Source of the DNA: Acanthacorydalis orientalis
Taxonomy: Eukaryota; Arthropoda; Insecta; Megaloptera; Corydalidae
Length of the DNA stretch: 64,000 nt
Assembly (NCBI GenBank): GCA_034766995.1
Contig: CM068318.1
Location: 1,004,501-1,068,500, forward strand
Direction: 5' to 3'
Numbering within the stretch: the stretch's first letter is position 1; each line of letters opens with the position of its first letter. Shown here one piece after another: positions 37,082 through 48,244 of this stretch. The position numbers and the translations under genes are program-made. The notes under the pieces are model-generated. The model was not told where the DNA came from and ran no database searches. It saw only the letters and a program-made list of their open reading frames with translations.

Positions 37082-38604
37082 AAATTATATTCGAAGACAA
37101 CTCATTTACATTTGCATAATTATTAGTGTTTACTCTTTTTTTTCCGTTTTTACAATATAGCTGTATAGATAATTAATTTTTAATACATGCTATAATACCA
37201 TCTTTCCCACGTATATAAATGTCGACTTGTATGATAAAAACTATATTAGTTATGAATAAATTAAATTTAAAAAATGATAAAAAAGGAGTTGATATCTCTT
37301 CTCGGCGTATTTTATGAAAACAACATTAGTAAAGTTATATTTCTTTATTGAATTCTATGTCAATAAATAAAATAAATATACATTTAACAATAATGATTTA
37401 ATATCGCCGATCAGATTGATAAAATGATTTCATTTTCGAATATATTCAAATGCGCATATCAATTCAATCAAATACACATATATATATATTTTTGTTTAGA
37501 AACGAATATAAAAAAAAAAACTACACTTACGGATAAACTGCATACGTCCTGATAAAATAATCCGATAGTAAACGGAATTTCAAGATACCCGCATTATAAT
37601 TAGGTATTCTTGAAGCCAAACCGTTCATGCACACATCAATGAACTTTTAATGTTAGGTCGTTTAAGCATTTTTGTGAAGGTCGATTACCTTCTACTGTAT
37701 ACATTTATGTGGAATTTCAGTTTTAATTGGTATTCGAAATTACAATTTACATTAAATCAGTCAAAATTGCTCGATAATAAAAATCGTTTCATTAAAATAA
37801 ATTACTCGGTCCCTCCGTGCATATTTTAAAATATACACGATTAATAAATTTTACACGAGTTTAACATAATGTAAGCGAACCGAAATATCTGATCTAACCC
37901 TTTTATGGCCGACGTTGCTTGTGAGCAAATTGATACTTCTGTCGTTTGTGAACGATAGGTTTTATTTAGGGAAGTGAAAAGAGAACTAAGTACAAGTGTG
38001 TTGAATTTTAAGAATTAGTAGAGATAGAAAATGTTATTTCGTGTTTAGATAGATCTCTCCTTTGATCTATTTGAATGATGATAGGTCGGAGAATTCGCTC
38101 CTCGCTGAGAAATAATCGAACCGAAAAGAATTAAATCGTATGTCATCCAATTATAACATCTCGATACTTTCAAATGAAACGACAACACAATTCCGTTTAC
38201 GGATAAAACGTTACGCTGATCCAACAGTCGATGTGTGTAGAATGTTCATGTAAGGGATGATCGCACGAGCAGTTTTTAATAAATTGTCAACGATAATAAC
38301 AATTACAATACAAGTTAATATCGTTTATACGGCGCACAACATCCCAAACTGTGCTACTAACGACAACACTTAAAATTCCCTTATTTTACAATGTATACAG
38401 TGACCCACATATTCCTTGTATTCAAAAACCAAAACATTATTCAGGCAATTATTATGTATGTGTGTATAAAAAAAGACCACAGACACATTTCCTGCATATT
38501 TCCATCCGATTTTGCACCAACGACCTTAAATGACGACAACGCGTGATTTATGATGTCACAGACTGCCGTAAAATATATGTCTTTCTTTTTTCTTCAACAA
38601 CTAC

Positions 38605-38605
<1 letters not shown>
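37082..38605. other. Gene-free AT-rich stretch
   Basis: No gene or repeat recognised in 1.5 kb apart from a short TA run near 37478-37490. Confidence 0.55.

Positions 38606-38661
<56 letters not shown>
38606..38661. repeat. (TA)n microsatellite
   Basis: About 56 bp of TA. Confidence 0.96.
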
Positions 38662-38665
<4 letters not shown>

Positions 38666-39285
38666 AACATGTATACATGTATATAGTACAGTGATTCATA
38701 AATGAAAGCAGAAGAGGGAAAGTGTACAACCTGAGTAAACGACTCGTAGTCACTTTAACATTTTCATGAAATGCGAATGAAAACTGAAAAGCAAATAGAA
38801 GCTAATTTATTATATCACGAATTTTAAACAAGTCGTTATATTTTTTAAAAAATTTAATCTCTTACGAGTTTATACTTTAAATTATTTCGAATAGATTGTT
38901 GAAAATTCGGAAAAATGTTTAAACGAATTCAGTACGTGTTTACATTTTATTATAACGGAGAACGATATTTATTTTATTATTTTTTTTTAAATAAATTTGT
39001 GTAAAGAAATATTCTTTCAGAGACGAGATGGTTTTCTTTTCGATACATACGTCTGGATTGTAATTCCCTCTAATTGTTTTTTTTTTAAAAAATATTTAAA
39101 ACGTTTCTATTTTATTCTTTTCTCTATATCCGTTGAGAAAGTATCGAAACGTGAAAAGTAGTAATATGTCTACTTTAAATTTATTTTTCAGATATGAAAT
39201 AGTACTTGATTGAAAGTTTAAGTAGAATTTCAACAAGATATGCCTAAAATATACTTTTTCACGCACTGCAAACAGCAGAGGAAAA
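38662..39285. other. Gene-free AT-rich stretch
   Basis: A T10A6 tract lies at 39077-39092. Confidence 0.55.
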
Positions 39286-39324
39286 TTCTGTTCAAAAATG
39301 TTTAATAATTGATTATCTATCATT
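39286..39324. mobile_element. Family R MITE core fragment next to a mariner end
   Basis: ttctgttcaaaaatgtttaa, then TAATTGATTATC, matches the family R core. It is cut after about 40 bp by the M1 mariner that starts at 39325. Confidence 0.5.
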
Positions 39325-39824
39325 CTATTAGATGTACAAATTAATTCCGTATCTTTTTTATAGATAATGAATGTTTATGAAAAATTTGAACACTTTTCAG
39401 TCTTCAAAATATTTCCCATTATTTTGTATAATTTTTCTCTATCTGCCAGACAACTGACGAATCCATTGCCGAAAAAAATATAACAGCTTTGTACCGATAA
39501 AGAAGCAATGCATTTGAAAATTCGGACCTCTTCCACTGTTTCAGAATATTTTATGTTTTGAATATTTTATGTGCTGAATAAATCGTTCTTGCAACTTTGG
39601 TTACATTTTTTCAATGGAAAAGTATTCAATGTCTAATATGCTGCTTTTCGGACGCTATCGTGTTCGCTACTGTTTTGTGTGATTATGCCAACTGCTTGGC
39701 CAGAATATATAGTATTTTTAAATGATAACGTCGGCACTAAATGACGAGACAATATTTTAAGTTAAGACAGAGTGTTATGATTGATTCAATGTGAAGACAC
39801 CGAATTAATTTTTACATCTAATAA
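39325..39824 (-). mobile_element. Internally deleted mariner-like element (family M1), both ends present
   Basis: A 500-bp element. The plus-strand left end is tattagatgtacaaattaat, then TCCGTATC. The right end in reverse complement is ttattagatgtaaaaattaa, then TTCGGTGTC. The two termini agree over about 25 bp. The coding remnant reads on the minus strand. Its C-terminal block lies at about 39410-39480 (plus-strand gccagacaactgacgaatcc, then ATTGCCGAAAAAA). Mariner N-terminal sequence near 39600-39700 includes the tattagacattgaatac region and the plus-strand complement of an H-I-R start. The catalytic core is missing. It is the clearest full-length member of the deletion family. Confidence 0.88.
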
Positions 39825-40429
39825 ATCCGACTATCAGCAATGATTGAGACGACAAATCGAACGACTGTTTTTATTTTCAATCTAGTTTCACCACAATCCG
39901 AGATGTTAAAACAGACTCCTCTTTGACACACTATTCGAACATTGTATTGAAGAAATGGATAGTTTCACAAGAACATATTACTACATTTCGAAACTAATGC
40001 GAACGATCGGTCAGATGGAGAATGTCTTTGATGTCAGTTGAATGTCATGAATTTGTAGTTGCCTGTTCGTAGTTAGAATTCAACGGTTCAGTATATTTTT
40101 CTTCGATAATTACGGATAATAGTGGTGAAACATGCCCTGATGATAAATGAAAGCAATACGATTACTGATAGAATATAACTTGAATCGTTCCAGTAACCGA
40201 AACTGTTTATAAAACAGTAAAAGGAGCATTGTATTACTGTTCTACTATGTTTTTTTCTTGCTTGTCTTGGTATTCTTTTCGAACCATTTTATTTTTAAAG
40301 AATTTCACTTTAATGCGACTAATATTTCGCCAATGAATTATTTTTTCATGGCATAAGCTTCAAAGTAATTTCAATAAATGATTATTTGCACTAAGATGCA
40401 GAAAAATCCTTTCCTGGTATCTCGCCTCT
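39825..40429. other. Gene-free stretch
   Basis: No gene recognised. Confidence 0.5.
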
Positions 40430-40592
40430 TTGTGGATGATAGCATTGCTATTATAACGTGTATAGATACTAATTAATAGGATTAATATTCAGTTGTTGAA
40501 CGTTTTGATCATTTTTATAGTTTATGGGGCGAAATAAAAATTAATTTCTGTAAGTAAATTAATTCACAGTTTCAGAACTGTACTGCAGAACT
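40430..40592. mobile_element. Family R MITE (copy, left-arm orientation)
   Basis: ttgtggatgatagcattgct, then TATTATAACGTG, then gttgttgaacgttttgatca, then aattcacagtttcagaactg. The order and orientation are those of the 14239 copy. Confidence 0.6.
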
Positions 40593-40782
40593 GATATTTG
40601 GTCTTGTATTTTTTGAAATTATAAAAGAAACAGTTTGATTCTATTTCATTATTCAGTTATAATTTAGACACACTTGTGTACATTAATTCCTTTACTTGTA
40701 TTCTTTACTTTACGTAATTTAAATTTTTATACAAACAAATATAAAAAAAAACTATAATTAAACCCAATTTATTCATTGACAA
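40593..40782. other. Spacer between two inverted family R copies
   Basis: AT-rich, no feature. Confidence 0.5.
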
Positions 40783-40945
40783 TACAGTTCTACCACTGTG
40801 GCAAAATTCAGTCTCATAATTCGACTCTAAAAACGACATTTTTTTCAAAAAAATACAAAACTAATGATTATTAATCATGCTGATTGGTGCTTATTGATAT
40901 TCCATGACAATTCGATCTTTTTCAGAGCGTTAATGTGCAGAAGTC
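40783..40945. mobile_element. Family R MITE (copy, opposite orientation)
   Basis: caatacagttctaccactgt, then ggcaaaattcagtctcataa, then aaaactaatgattattaatc, then GATATTCCATGACAATTCGATC. It lies 190 bp from the preceding copy, tail to tail. Confidence 0.6.
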
Positions 40946-40999
40946 TAGTTTGAAACTTAATATTTACTTTGTGCATGTGATTACCTACCATCTCGCATA

Positions 41000-41002
<3 letters not shown>

Positions 41003-41067
<65 letters not shown>

Positions 41068-41071
41068 TATA
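41003..41071. repeat. (TA)n microsatellite
   Basis: About 69 bp, with one TATG interruption. Confidence 0.96.
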
Positions 41072-41314
41072 CATAAAGGTAATATGATACTAACACGTTA
41101 GACTATGAAATAGCTTTAAAACTATGTTCACAGCGCCAAAACTCTGTGCATGTTGCGGTCACCATTGGGCACTCGATTCAAATTCCAGCAGAGTCATTAT
41201 GAAGGTAGAGACACGAATCCGACATTATTTGCGTCCTTTGCTCGACCATTTCACCTTTACACCAAACACTATCTTCCAGCACTGTTCTTGTGCATCATAC
41301 GTACTTAGACAAAC

Positions 41315-41318
<4 letters not shown>
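41072..41318. other. Short unique, less AT-rich stretch
   Basis: A frame from 41124 reads a cysteine-containing peptide (CACCGHHWALDS) before running into a TA array. I do not recognise it and it has no support beyond being open. Confidence 0.4.

Positions 41319-41358
<40 letters not shown>
41319..41358. repeat. (TA)n microsatellite
   Basis: About 40 bp of TA followed by CACACG. Confidence 0.96.
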
Positions 41359-41363
<5 letters not shown>

Positions 41364-41647
41364 GTATTGTTCTAAACAACTGCAGTAGGTATGCTGAATC
41401 GTTTTCCATTTTACATACATACATGTATGTACGGTTTTTGTCCAGCGTTGGATAATAACACCGCATTATTATACCAAACTAGTGATGCACGTACAGCCAT
41501 TATATTGTTCGGAAATTCGGTGTTTTCATTTTTATTCTGTTGCATATTGTTCTATAATGTTCTGCAGTGTCATGTTAAATACCAGTTGAGAATGTGTTCA
41601 GAATTTATACACAAAGCGAGTAATTTTTTAATGTATTATACTCATTA

Positions 41648-41649
<2 letters not shown>

Positions 41650-41704
<55 letters not shown>

Positions 41705-41725
41705 CGTGTGTGTGTGTGTGTGTGT
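41650..41725. repeat. Compound (TA)n(TG)n microsatellite
   Basis: About 52 bp of TA followed directly by about 24 bp of GT. Confidence 0.96.
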
Positions 41726-41924
41726 ATGCGTGTACATACATCCTGTCAAAAATCATTTTACATTTCTAATCTAGTTTAAATTCCTGAATTTAGTTCGAAT
41801 CTGACCTTGTGATTAAAGAAAAACGAATTAGTTATTAAAATGTTAAAACATTGGAAACATAAAAAATATTTCCACAGAATTAGCTAAGTGGAAAGATTAT
41901 TTTCTACTTCAGAGCTCTAATAAT

Positions 41925-42040
41925 AATGGTACAATCATCGAAATCCATCTAAGTGACAATTCAAATGACCAGTAATCAATTTGTGTGATTTGTTCAAGAG
42001 TGAAAAAATCATTTCGTGAAACTAGATTAGTGGTAAAAAT
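41925..42040. mobile_element. Family R MITE (diverged copy)
   Basis: gtacaatcatcgaaatccat, then aatgaccagtaatcaatttg, then TTGTTCAAGAGTG, then aatcatttcgtgaaactaga. Family order, left-arm orientation. Confidence 0.5.
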
Positions 42041-42351
42041 TATATGCTGACGATGATGAAAGGATATAAGATTTTTTTTGTTTGTGATAAAAATTTTTTT
42101 AATGTCCTGTGAAATAATAAAATATCAAAATATAAAGAAAAAATATAAAAATAAAACCTATCAGTGTCGTATACACTGTTGGAAATAAGTTTAAAGCAAC
42201 AAACATATTTATTACTTTATATATAATAGTTTAAAATTAAGATCATTTTGTATTAATGTATCATTTTTATATCAAATTATAAAGAAAAAAAATATATACA
42301 TTGTAATCGAAAATATATGTATGTGGCACATTCTGAAACCTCCCCGAATAA

Positions 42352-42357
<6 letters not shown>
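42041..42357. other. AT-rich stretch
   Basis: No feature recognised. Confidence 0.5.

Positions 42358-42414
<57 letters not shown>
42358..42414. repeat. (TA)n microsatellite
   Basis: About 57 bp of TA. Confidence 0.96.
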
Positions 42415-42417
<3 letters not shown>

Positions 42418-42871
42418 TGTATATGAGTGTGTAATCAATTCACCCTTGTTCGTTTCATAACTGGACAAGGATCTACGACACAGTACCAATCCATAATCGT
42501 TTTCAATTATGAACATATGTTTTACATTTTTATCGTCACAATAATCAGGATTTGAAAAATAAAATTACATCCTGTATTACAAACAGGCCAGATGTATCTT
42601 CGAATGTGTGTTGTACGCTGTTGTCGTGTGACAATTCAAATATTGTACACAATTCATCATTTTGACATTTTGAAAATATTCCGGGGATAAATCGGATCGG
42701 CCGTTTATTGGGATTGAAACAAGTTATTTTATTTAAATATTATTATCGCCGTACAATAGTGACGGAATGAATCGGTGTTCGGTGCGTGCGATTGGACTGG
42801 GAATGATTTTATGACTCGAAAAATCGAATTAATTGTATGTCCGCTTTCTGTGAATTTTGATTAATAGGTTG
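42415..42871. other. Unique stretch
   Basis: No gene recognised. Confidence 0.5.
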
Positions 42872-43184
42872 TATTACGTGTATAGATTAATTATGTGCAT
42901 TTAAATTTAATCAGACGTAGCTCTGTTTTAAATTAAAATACTTTCTATTCGTTTTAAGATTTTGAAGTGTCAGCTTGAACAATTAAAAAAATGCAATGAC
43001 AACTTCATCGACTTAAAACGTTCATCTTTTTTCCGACAAGCGATTCGTCAGTTAGTCAACGGATGAAGCGAAGTCATACAAAATAATGGAGGATACTTTG
43101 AGGCTTGAAATTAATTCCATTTTTCCGTAAATGAACGTTAATTTTCTATAAAAAACGCACCGAGTTAATTTGTACGCTTAACAA
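42872..43184 (+). mobile_element. Extreme deletion derivative of mariner M1 (about 313 bp)
   Basis: The left end is tattacgtgtatagattaat, then TATGTGC. The right end is cgcaccgagttaatttgtac, then GCTTAACAA. The leader (gctctgttttaaattaaaat, then ACTTTCT) jumps at about 42990 straight to the C-terminal coding block (gacaacttcatcgacttaaa, then TTTCCGACAAGCGATTCGTCAG). Nearly all of the transposase is gone, so the copy resembles a MITE. Confidence 0.82.
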
Positions 43185-44021
43185 ATTGTAACACTGATAA
43201 ACTTCACACCTGCACGGTACACAACGTACGAGAAACAGTCTTTGTTTTTGATTATCAAATTAAATTAAGCGTAAAGCAATCAAAAAAAATTAACATTAAT
43301 TATCTGTTCAAAAAAAAACACTTTATTAAAAAAACAAACGCAAACATATTATCCCGTCTCGAATAAACTGACATATTTATTTCAGAGAATGTGACTCGGC
43401 GTTACGTTTTGTTCGGCGACAACTTTTCAGAACAATAAAGTCCGTAAAAGTTTATTTTAATAACGTCGCCGTGGAAAAGTCTCCTCTTTAAGGATGTACA
43501 CCAGCCTGTGTAACACTTGTCGCAATATTCTACGTAGGACATTACTAACTTCATCGTCAAGTATGAAAACAAGGTAATGTTTTTATTCACTTAGTCCGTA
43601 ATACCTGGCGCGAGCAAGAATACAGTTTATGATATAAAAAAAAATCGACTTCATAATACGACGACTGTTGATTCGATTGAATGTTAAAAAGCGCAATTCT
43701 CTTTAAATCGTATTCGGGTTGTGAGTTTTTGTTCGAAATCGTCTTTTTATTCTTTGTAAACAGCAAAGAGCAATTTCGATTAATAATCACTATTTTTTTT
43801 TTTTAAAAAAAAAACAGAAATCTACGAGATATATCGACAAGATTATTGATGACTGACAATATTAATTTTTAACAATGTAGAAACTGACAACAATGTAGAA
43901 ACAATATAGAAACTGTTAAATGAAAAACAAAGATTGTAATTTTCAAAAATACCTTAAAAGGGTATGAAAACGACAATATTATAGATTTTCTTTAGTAATA
44001 CAATTTTATCTTTTTTAAATT
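43185..44021. other. Gene-free AT-rich stretch with a T12A10 palindrome
   Basis: T12A10 lies at 43793-43814. Minus-strand frames at 43402-43790 match nothing I know. Confidence 0.55.
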
Positions 44022-44041
44022 AATATATATATATATATATT
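44022..44041. repeat. (TA)n microsatellite, short
   Basis: About 20 bp of TA. Confidence 0.92.
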
Positions 44042-44054
44042 TATGTTTCCACAG

Positions 44055-44244
44055 ATAGATGTTGAATACTATTATTCAATATCTATCTGAAGATGGCACT
44101 CGTAATGAAGAACATGCACCTTCATGTTCCAAAAAGATGAAAATTCAAACTGACTTTATTATTGAAGCCGTTCAACATGAACAACTCCAAACAATGTTCA
44201 AATATAATAAGAAAAATATTGTTCAAAAACGCAAACTCATCTAA
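44055..44244 (+). other. Open frame of 61 codons after a possible 3' splice site (weak exon candidate)
   Basis: A frame with ATG at 44059 ends at a TAA at 44242-44244. It is preceded by tttatgtttccacag, a plausible splice acceptor. The product is polar and lysine-rich (SKKMKIQTDF, YNKKNIVQKRK) with no recognised domain. Codon use is not clearly distinct from the AT-rich background. It could be a terminal exon, a transposon remnant or a chance frame. Confidence 0.2.
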
Positions 44245-45299
44245 TTAAAAATCACAAGTGAAGTCGGAGAGCGTGAACAGTTCGTACCGAGCGTCAATCG
44301 TTCTTATCGAGAAAAAGACGAGCCGTACAAAAATTCCATTAATTCCGTCCTCGACACTCGCTTTAAACACGGAATACTTTATCGATAAACGCGATACCTC
44401 GTACATAAATATTTAATAAGACAGTGATACAATTATGACGAAACTGAGATGCGCCTCGTCGTGAGCGGCGTCGAATTGAATACATGAAAATGAAATATGT
44501 GGAAGATCAAAGAATTTCGAACGAAGCACAGCAAATATAAATGATGTTTACGTCGAGTTCGTTTATGAGAGAAATTAGATGAATAACTCTTATGTTTTCA
44601 TTTGACATGTATTTATGGCGGACGGTATAATCGTTACACGAAAAATGAACGATATAATTTAATGACACGCCGTGACGTGGGGAAATGTCGACGTGCGTTA
44701 TTTTTTAATACGGTCGAAAATGTTTGTCATTCTTTTCAACAGACTTAAATCCGATTTTAATACGCACTGCTGTTCCTCGTTGTGTGGTGTACACTATTTT
44801 TTAAATATTCATGTCGAATAGTTTTTTTTTATTTGTACAATTAGGAATGATCCATCGAATTTGTCTCAAATACATACAGTGTATTGTATAGATGAAAAAG
44901 TAGCTCGAAATCCGATCGTAAATCAACTAATTCAAGAATCCGATCAGTCAAATAACGTTCTTAAATCGAGTTTCGAATTGTTACGGTCGTAATCTGATCG
45001 GTAATGTTTGAAAATACTTCAAAACTTCAATTTTTATTATATTTCAGACATGTGGCTGGATTTTTATAAATCGAAGAAGTAATTTCATGAAAATGTCAGT
45101 GTTCAAAACAGAAATGGTATAGAATGTAGGAAATGTGAACGTGAATCTTATTAAAATTAAACTTACACTATTAAATTATTTTCTAAATAAATAAATATTT
45201 AAATAATTGATGAAAATATCATTTTCTGTAACAGAAATTCAACCAAGTTTTAAATTGATTAAACTTGTAAAATCTTGAAATTATTACATTTTCTTATCA
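44245..45299. other. Gene-free stretch, CpG-containing at 44250-44780
   Basis: CG dinucleotides are more frequent between 44270 and 44780 than around it. No gene seen. Confidence 0.5.
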
Positions 45300-45412
45300 C
45301 ATTTATAATATTCTCACATTTTATAAATGTCTCTGATTGAAAAATGTTCAATAAATCGTTTTTGGTCGTTGCTCATACACATTTTTATATAGATTTCAAC
45401 ATTTGTGAAAAA
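45300..45412. mobile_element. Family R MITE core (copy)
   Basis: attctcacattttataaatg, then gattgaaaaatgttcaataa, then cgttgctcatacacattttt. Family order. Confidence 0.55.
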
Positions 45413-45634
45413 AATATCGATAAGCTTTCTAAAAATGATCTATCAATGGGAGAAATAACAACTTAAATGATTCACCAGGCTAACGACCACTAGGGCAATA
45501 AATGTTACTGATCTGTAATCTTTACAAATACCTGAATTTTTATAAATCGTAAGAGAAGTTGTAAAACTATATAACTGAGAGTATTCCAGTTGAAAAATTT
45601 CTACCGAATGATTGATATGATTTGTGATGGGAAT

Positions 45635-45907
45635 GATTTGTGTCCAGCTTTGGAGGAAGATGTGACGCACAAACACACGCAAAAACTACTCAAAGAGTGG
45701 AAGAGGTACGAAAATGCATTGACGACTTCATCGACCAAAGCCGCCATTTTTTTCGGCAAGGGATTCGTCAGACACCCGACAGACGAAGCTAAGTTATACA
45801 AAAATAACGGGGGATATTTTGAGAATTGAAATGTATTTCATTTTTCCGTAAACATTTATTTTTTTCACATAAATACGGCACCGAATTAAATTGTTCATAC
45901 AATAAAT
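45635..45907 (+). mobile_element. 5'-truncated mariner M1 with readable C-terminus
   Basis: Mariner C-terminal coding sequence at about 45700-45830 reads VEEVRKCIDDFID and FFRQGIRQTPDR in one frame, and KNNGGYFEN in the next (mariners: FFxxGIxxLPxRWxKVxxxxGxYFE). A frameshift therefore lies near 45780. The 3' terminus is cggcaccgaattaaattgtt, then CATACAATAA, at 45878-45907. Sequence before about 45635 does not match M1. This copy keeps the most intact C-terminal part after the one at 52.0 kb. Confidence 0.8.
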
Positions 45908-46112
45908 TATAGTTTGAGGAAGCGGATTCGGTATATTTCGGAACTGACATTGAATTATTCAAGTGTAGGTTTTGTATTTAACATGAAATCCTTATCAATT
46001 CATGCTGATCAAACAGACGACGTTTACATTTTAATTAGTCTATTCGGAAATGTTTACAATGCACAATGTATGCTTTGTTGTATCGATATACAGATACTAT
46101 TACTATTTCTTT

Positions 46113-46118
<6 letters not shown>

Positions 46119-46164
<46 letters not shown>

Positions 46165-46194
46165 CACACACGTATATATATATATATATATATA
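46119..46194. repeat. (TA)n array with central ACACACACG
   Basis: Two TA runs flank AATACACACACG. Confidence 0.95.
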
Positions 46195-46555
46195 CGTTAT
46201 AAACTGTTGTGAAAATCATTCAATAAATGAATATCAGACATTACCTTTTTTGTTCCAAAGTAATCAATGAAATTAAAAAAAAACAGTATTCTGTAAATTG
46301 CTGCTTGATAAATAGTTTTGTCATTGTTAAAAAACTGTACTGTCAATTTAGTTTCCCGTCATTAATATTTTCATAATTTTATACGTTAATTGAATATGGT
46401 TATTTCGTTTAAAAAGAAGTTCTTGTGAGAAAGCAGGTAATTAATATGTTAATGATGATGATCAAATTATATTAAATAATTTTTCAGTCAATGAACTCTG
46501 CATATTTAATCAAACATAAAATAAGAATAGTCGAATTCATGTATAATAAAAATAA

Positions 46556-46556
<1 letters not shown>
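46195..46556. other. AT-rich stretch
   Basis: No gene recognised. Confidence 0.5.

Positions 46557-46617
<61 letters not shown>
46557..46617. repeat. (TA)n microsatellite
   Basis: About 61 bp of TA, directly adjoining the CTAT-type array. Confidence 0.96.
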
Positions 46618-46620
<3 letters not shown>

Positions 46621-46829
46621 CATCTATCAATCTATTTCTTTACTCATCTATTTATCTATCTATTCATATATCTATCTATCCATTTACCCATCAAACACCT
46701 ATTTATCTATCTATCAATATATTTATCTATTTATCTACTTATCTATCTATCCATATCATTGTCTATCCATCTACCCATTTATCAATCTATCTATTCATCT
46801 ATACATCTATCTAGCTACCTATCTATCCT

Positions 46830-46892
<63 letters not shown>

Positions 46893-47060
46893 GCCCATCC
46901 ACATATTTATTCATCTATCCATCTATTCATATATCTATCTGTCTATCAATATATTTATCTATCAATCTATCTATCTAATCATCTGTCCATCTATCCATAT
47001 ATTTATATATCCATCTACCCAGCTACTCATCTTCTAGTCATCAATCTATCTATCTATATA
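46618..47060. repeat. Imperfect (CTAT)n/(CATC)n array of about 440 bp
   Basis: A long run of four-base units of the form CTAT, CATC, TTAT and CCAT, with scattered ATAT. A pure TA tract sits inside it at about 46834-46890. It is a degenerate tetranucleotide repeat. The open frames across it (YLSIYLSI-type peptides in all three plus frames) are artefacts. Confidence 0.93.
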
Positions 47061-47088
47061 CACAGATACACACATACTTATATACATA

Positions 47089-47089
47089 C

Positions 47090-47137
<48 letters not shown>
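47089..47137. repeat. (TA)n microsatellite
   Basis: TACATATA then about 35 bp of TA. Confidence 0.95.
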
Positions 47138-47140
<3 letters not shown>

Positions 47141-47965
47141 GAAACATTTGATTCTATTAACAATATGCCATACACTCCGTACCTCGATTTTATGATGACC
47201 GTCGAATGATCCGAACTTGGAACAGCAAATCGCCGAACGCCATTACATGTCTACAGTTCAAGAATGTCCACACACGTTCGGTAAAAACGCACACAATAAA
47301 GTATTAATATCAAGACGAACTGATAAAATCTACCGAATAATTGGCGACTTACGGGCTCGTTATTCGTTTTATTGCAAAATCACGATTTACATTCGTCGAA
47401 AAACTATAAAAAAACGGATTTTTAACAGAAAATTTGCACTAGCACGAACGACGCTTCCGATCACCAAAACGTCTGAACGTCGAAATCGTAACGAAGATAG
47501 GGGGTCGGGAGGGGAAATTTCCATGTTGTTCTACGTACAATGCATGCATTCCTGTACATTGATTTTTGGATCTAGGTGCGTATGGATCTCGTACAGAATA
47601 TTACATGAGATGATTGGTCGCCGTGGTCTATGTAGTACAGACGAATGGAACAGTTCATTTTAGATTACGGGGTGAGGAAACTGAATTGCACAGTATTAAA
47701 ATGATTTGTCTAAATACACTATCCGTGTATATGGTTCATGTACAAATATGGGAAAAGTATAGAATTTTATCCAGCATACAAATATGTCTAGATATAAATA
47801 TGGATTGAAATAAAAATTTTAAATCATCCGACATTCATATTAAATTTATTTATAAGTAGATTTTTACTTATTTGTAAATTCAACTATATTTTATTCTTAT
47901 GAAATACAAGCATGTATATAGTGCAGTCGGTACAGAAAGATGCATTTTCATACATCAGACATATA
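47138..47965. other. Unique CpG-containing stretch with a 148-codon open frame
   Basis: The frame 47217-47663 begins at TTG and has no ATG near that end. Its product is basic (many R/K, IRRKTIKKRIFNRK near the middle) and unlike anything I know. CG dinucleotides are common at 47300-47520. I treat it as unsupported. Confidence 0.35.
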
Positions 47966-47988
47966 TATATATATATACATATATATCA
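47966..47988. repeat. (TA)n microsatellite, short
   Basis: Two short TA runs split by CATATATC. Confidence 0.85.
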
Positions 47989-48190
47989 TCTGCATCTGTC
48001 AATCCACTGCTGGATACAGGCCTTTTCAATGATTTTCCATTTTATACGATTCAATACGTCTCTTTCCCATTGATTTCCAATAAAAATGTTTATTTCCTTA
48101 TCCCGCCTGTTAAATGATCTCTTTCGTGATCTTTTTATATTCTTTGGTTCCCAGTTAATAATTTCTGTTGTCCATTGATTAAAAAATAGC
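47988..48190 (-). pseudogene. LINE (non-LTR retrotransposon) ORF, C-terminal end
   Basis: On the minus strand the frame ending at the stop just after 47988 reads NQWTTEIINWEP, then INIFIGNQWERDVLNRIKWK, then IEKACIQQWIDRCR and stop. This is the extreme C-terminus of insect endonuclease/reverse-transcriptase type LINE proteins, where one expects R-W-T-K-x-I-x-E-W-R-P and ends like E-A-Y-x-Q-Q-W-x. The complementary strand shows the familiar ccactgctggatacaggcct block of such 3' ends. The upstream reverse transcriptase is absent (5' truncation, common for LINEs); a TA array abuts the truncated side at 48203-48234. It overlaps in protein coordinates with the fragment at 63.7 kb. Confidence 0.78.
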
Positions 48191-48200
48191 TCTGTGCTTT

Positions 48201-48202
<2 letters not shown>

Positions 48203-48238
<36 letters not shown>

Positions 48239-48244
48239 AGAGAG
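48203..48244. repeat. Compound (TA)n(A)GA microsatellite
   Basis: TA at 48203-48234 then AAAGAGAGAG. Same polarity as the other TA-GA compounds. Confidence 0.92.

Noticed and set aside
46616..47037. Frames reading YLSIYLSI-type peptides
   Set aside because: Direct translation of the CTAT-type tetranucleotide array in all three plus frames.
47217..47663. 148-codon basic open frame
   Set aside because: It starts at TTG with no upstream splice signal that I can see; composition and sequence give no family. Not enough to call a gene.
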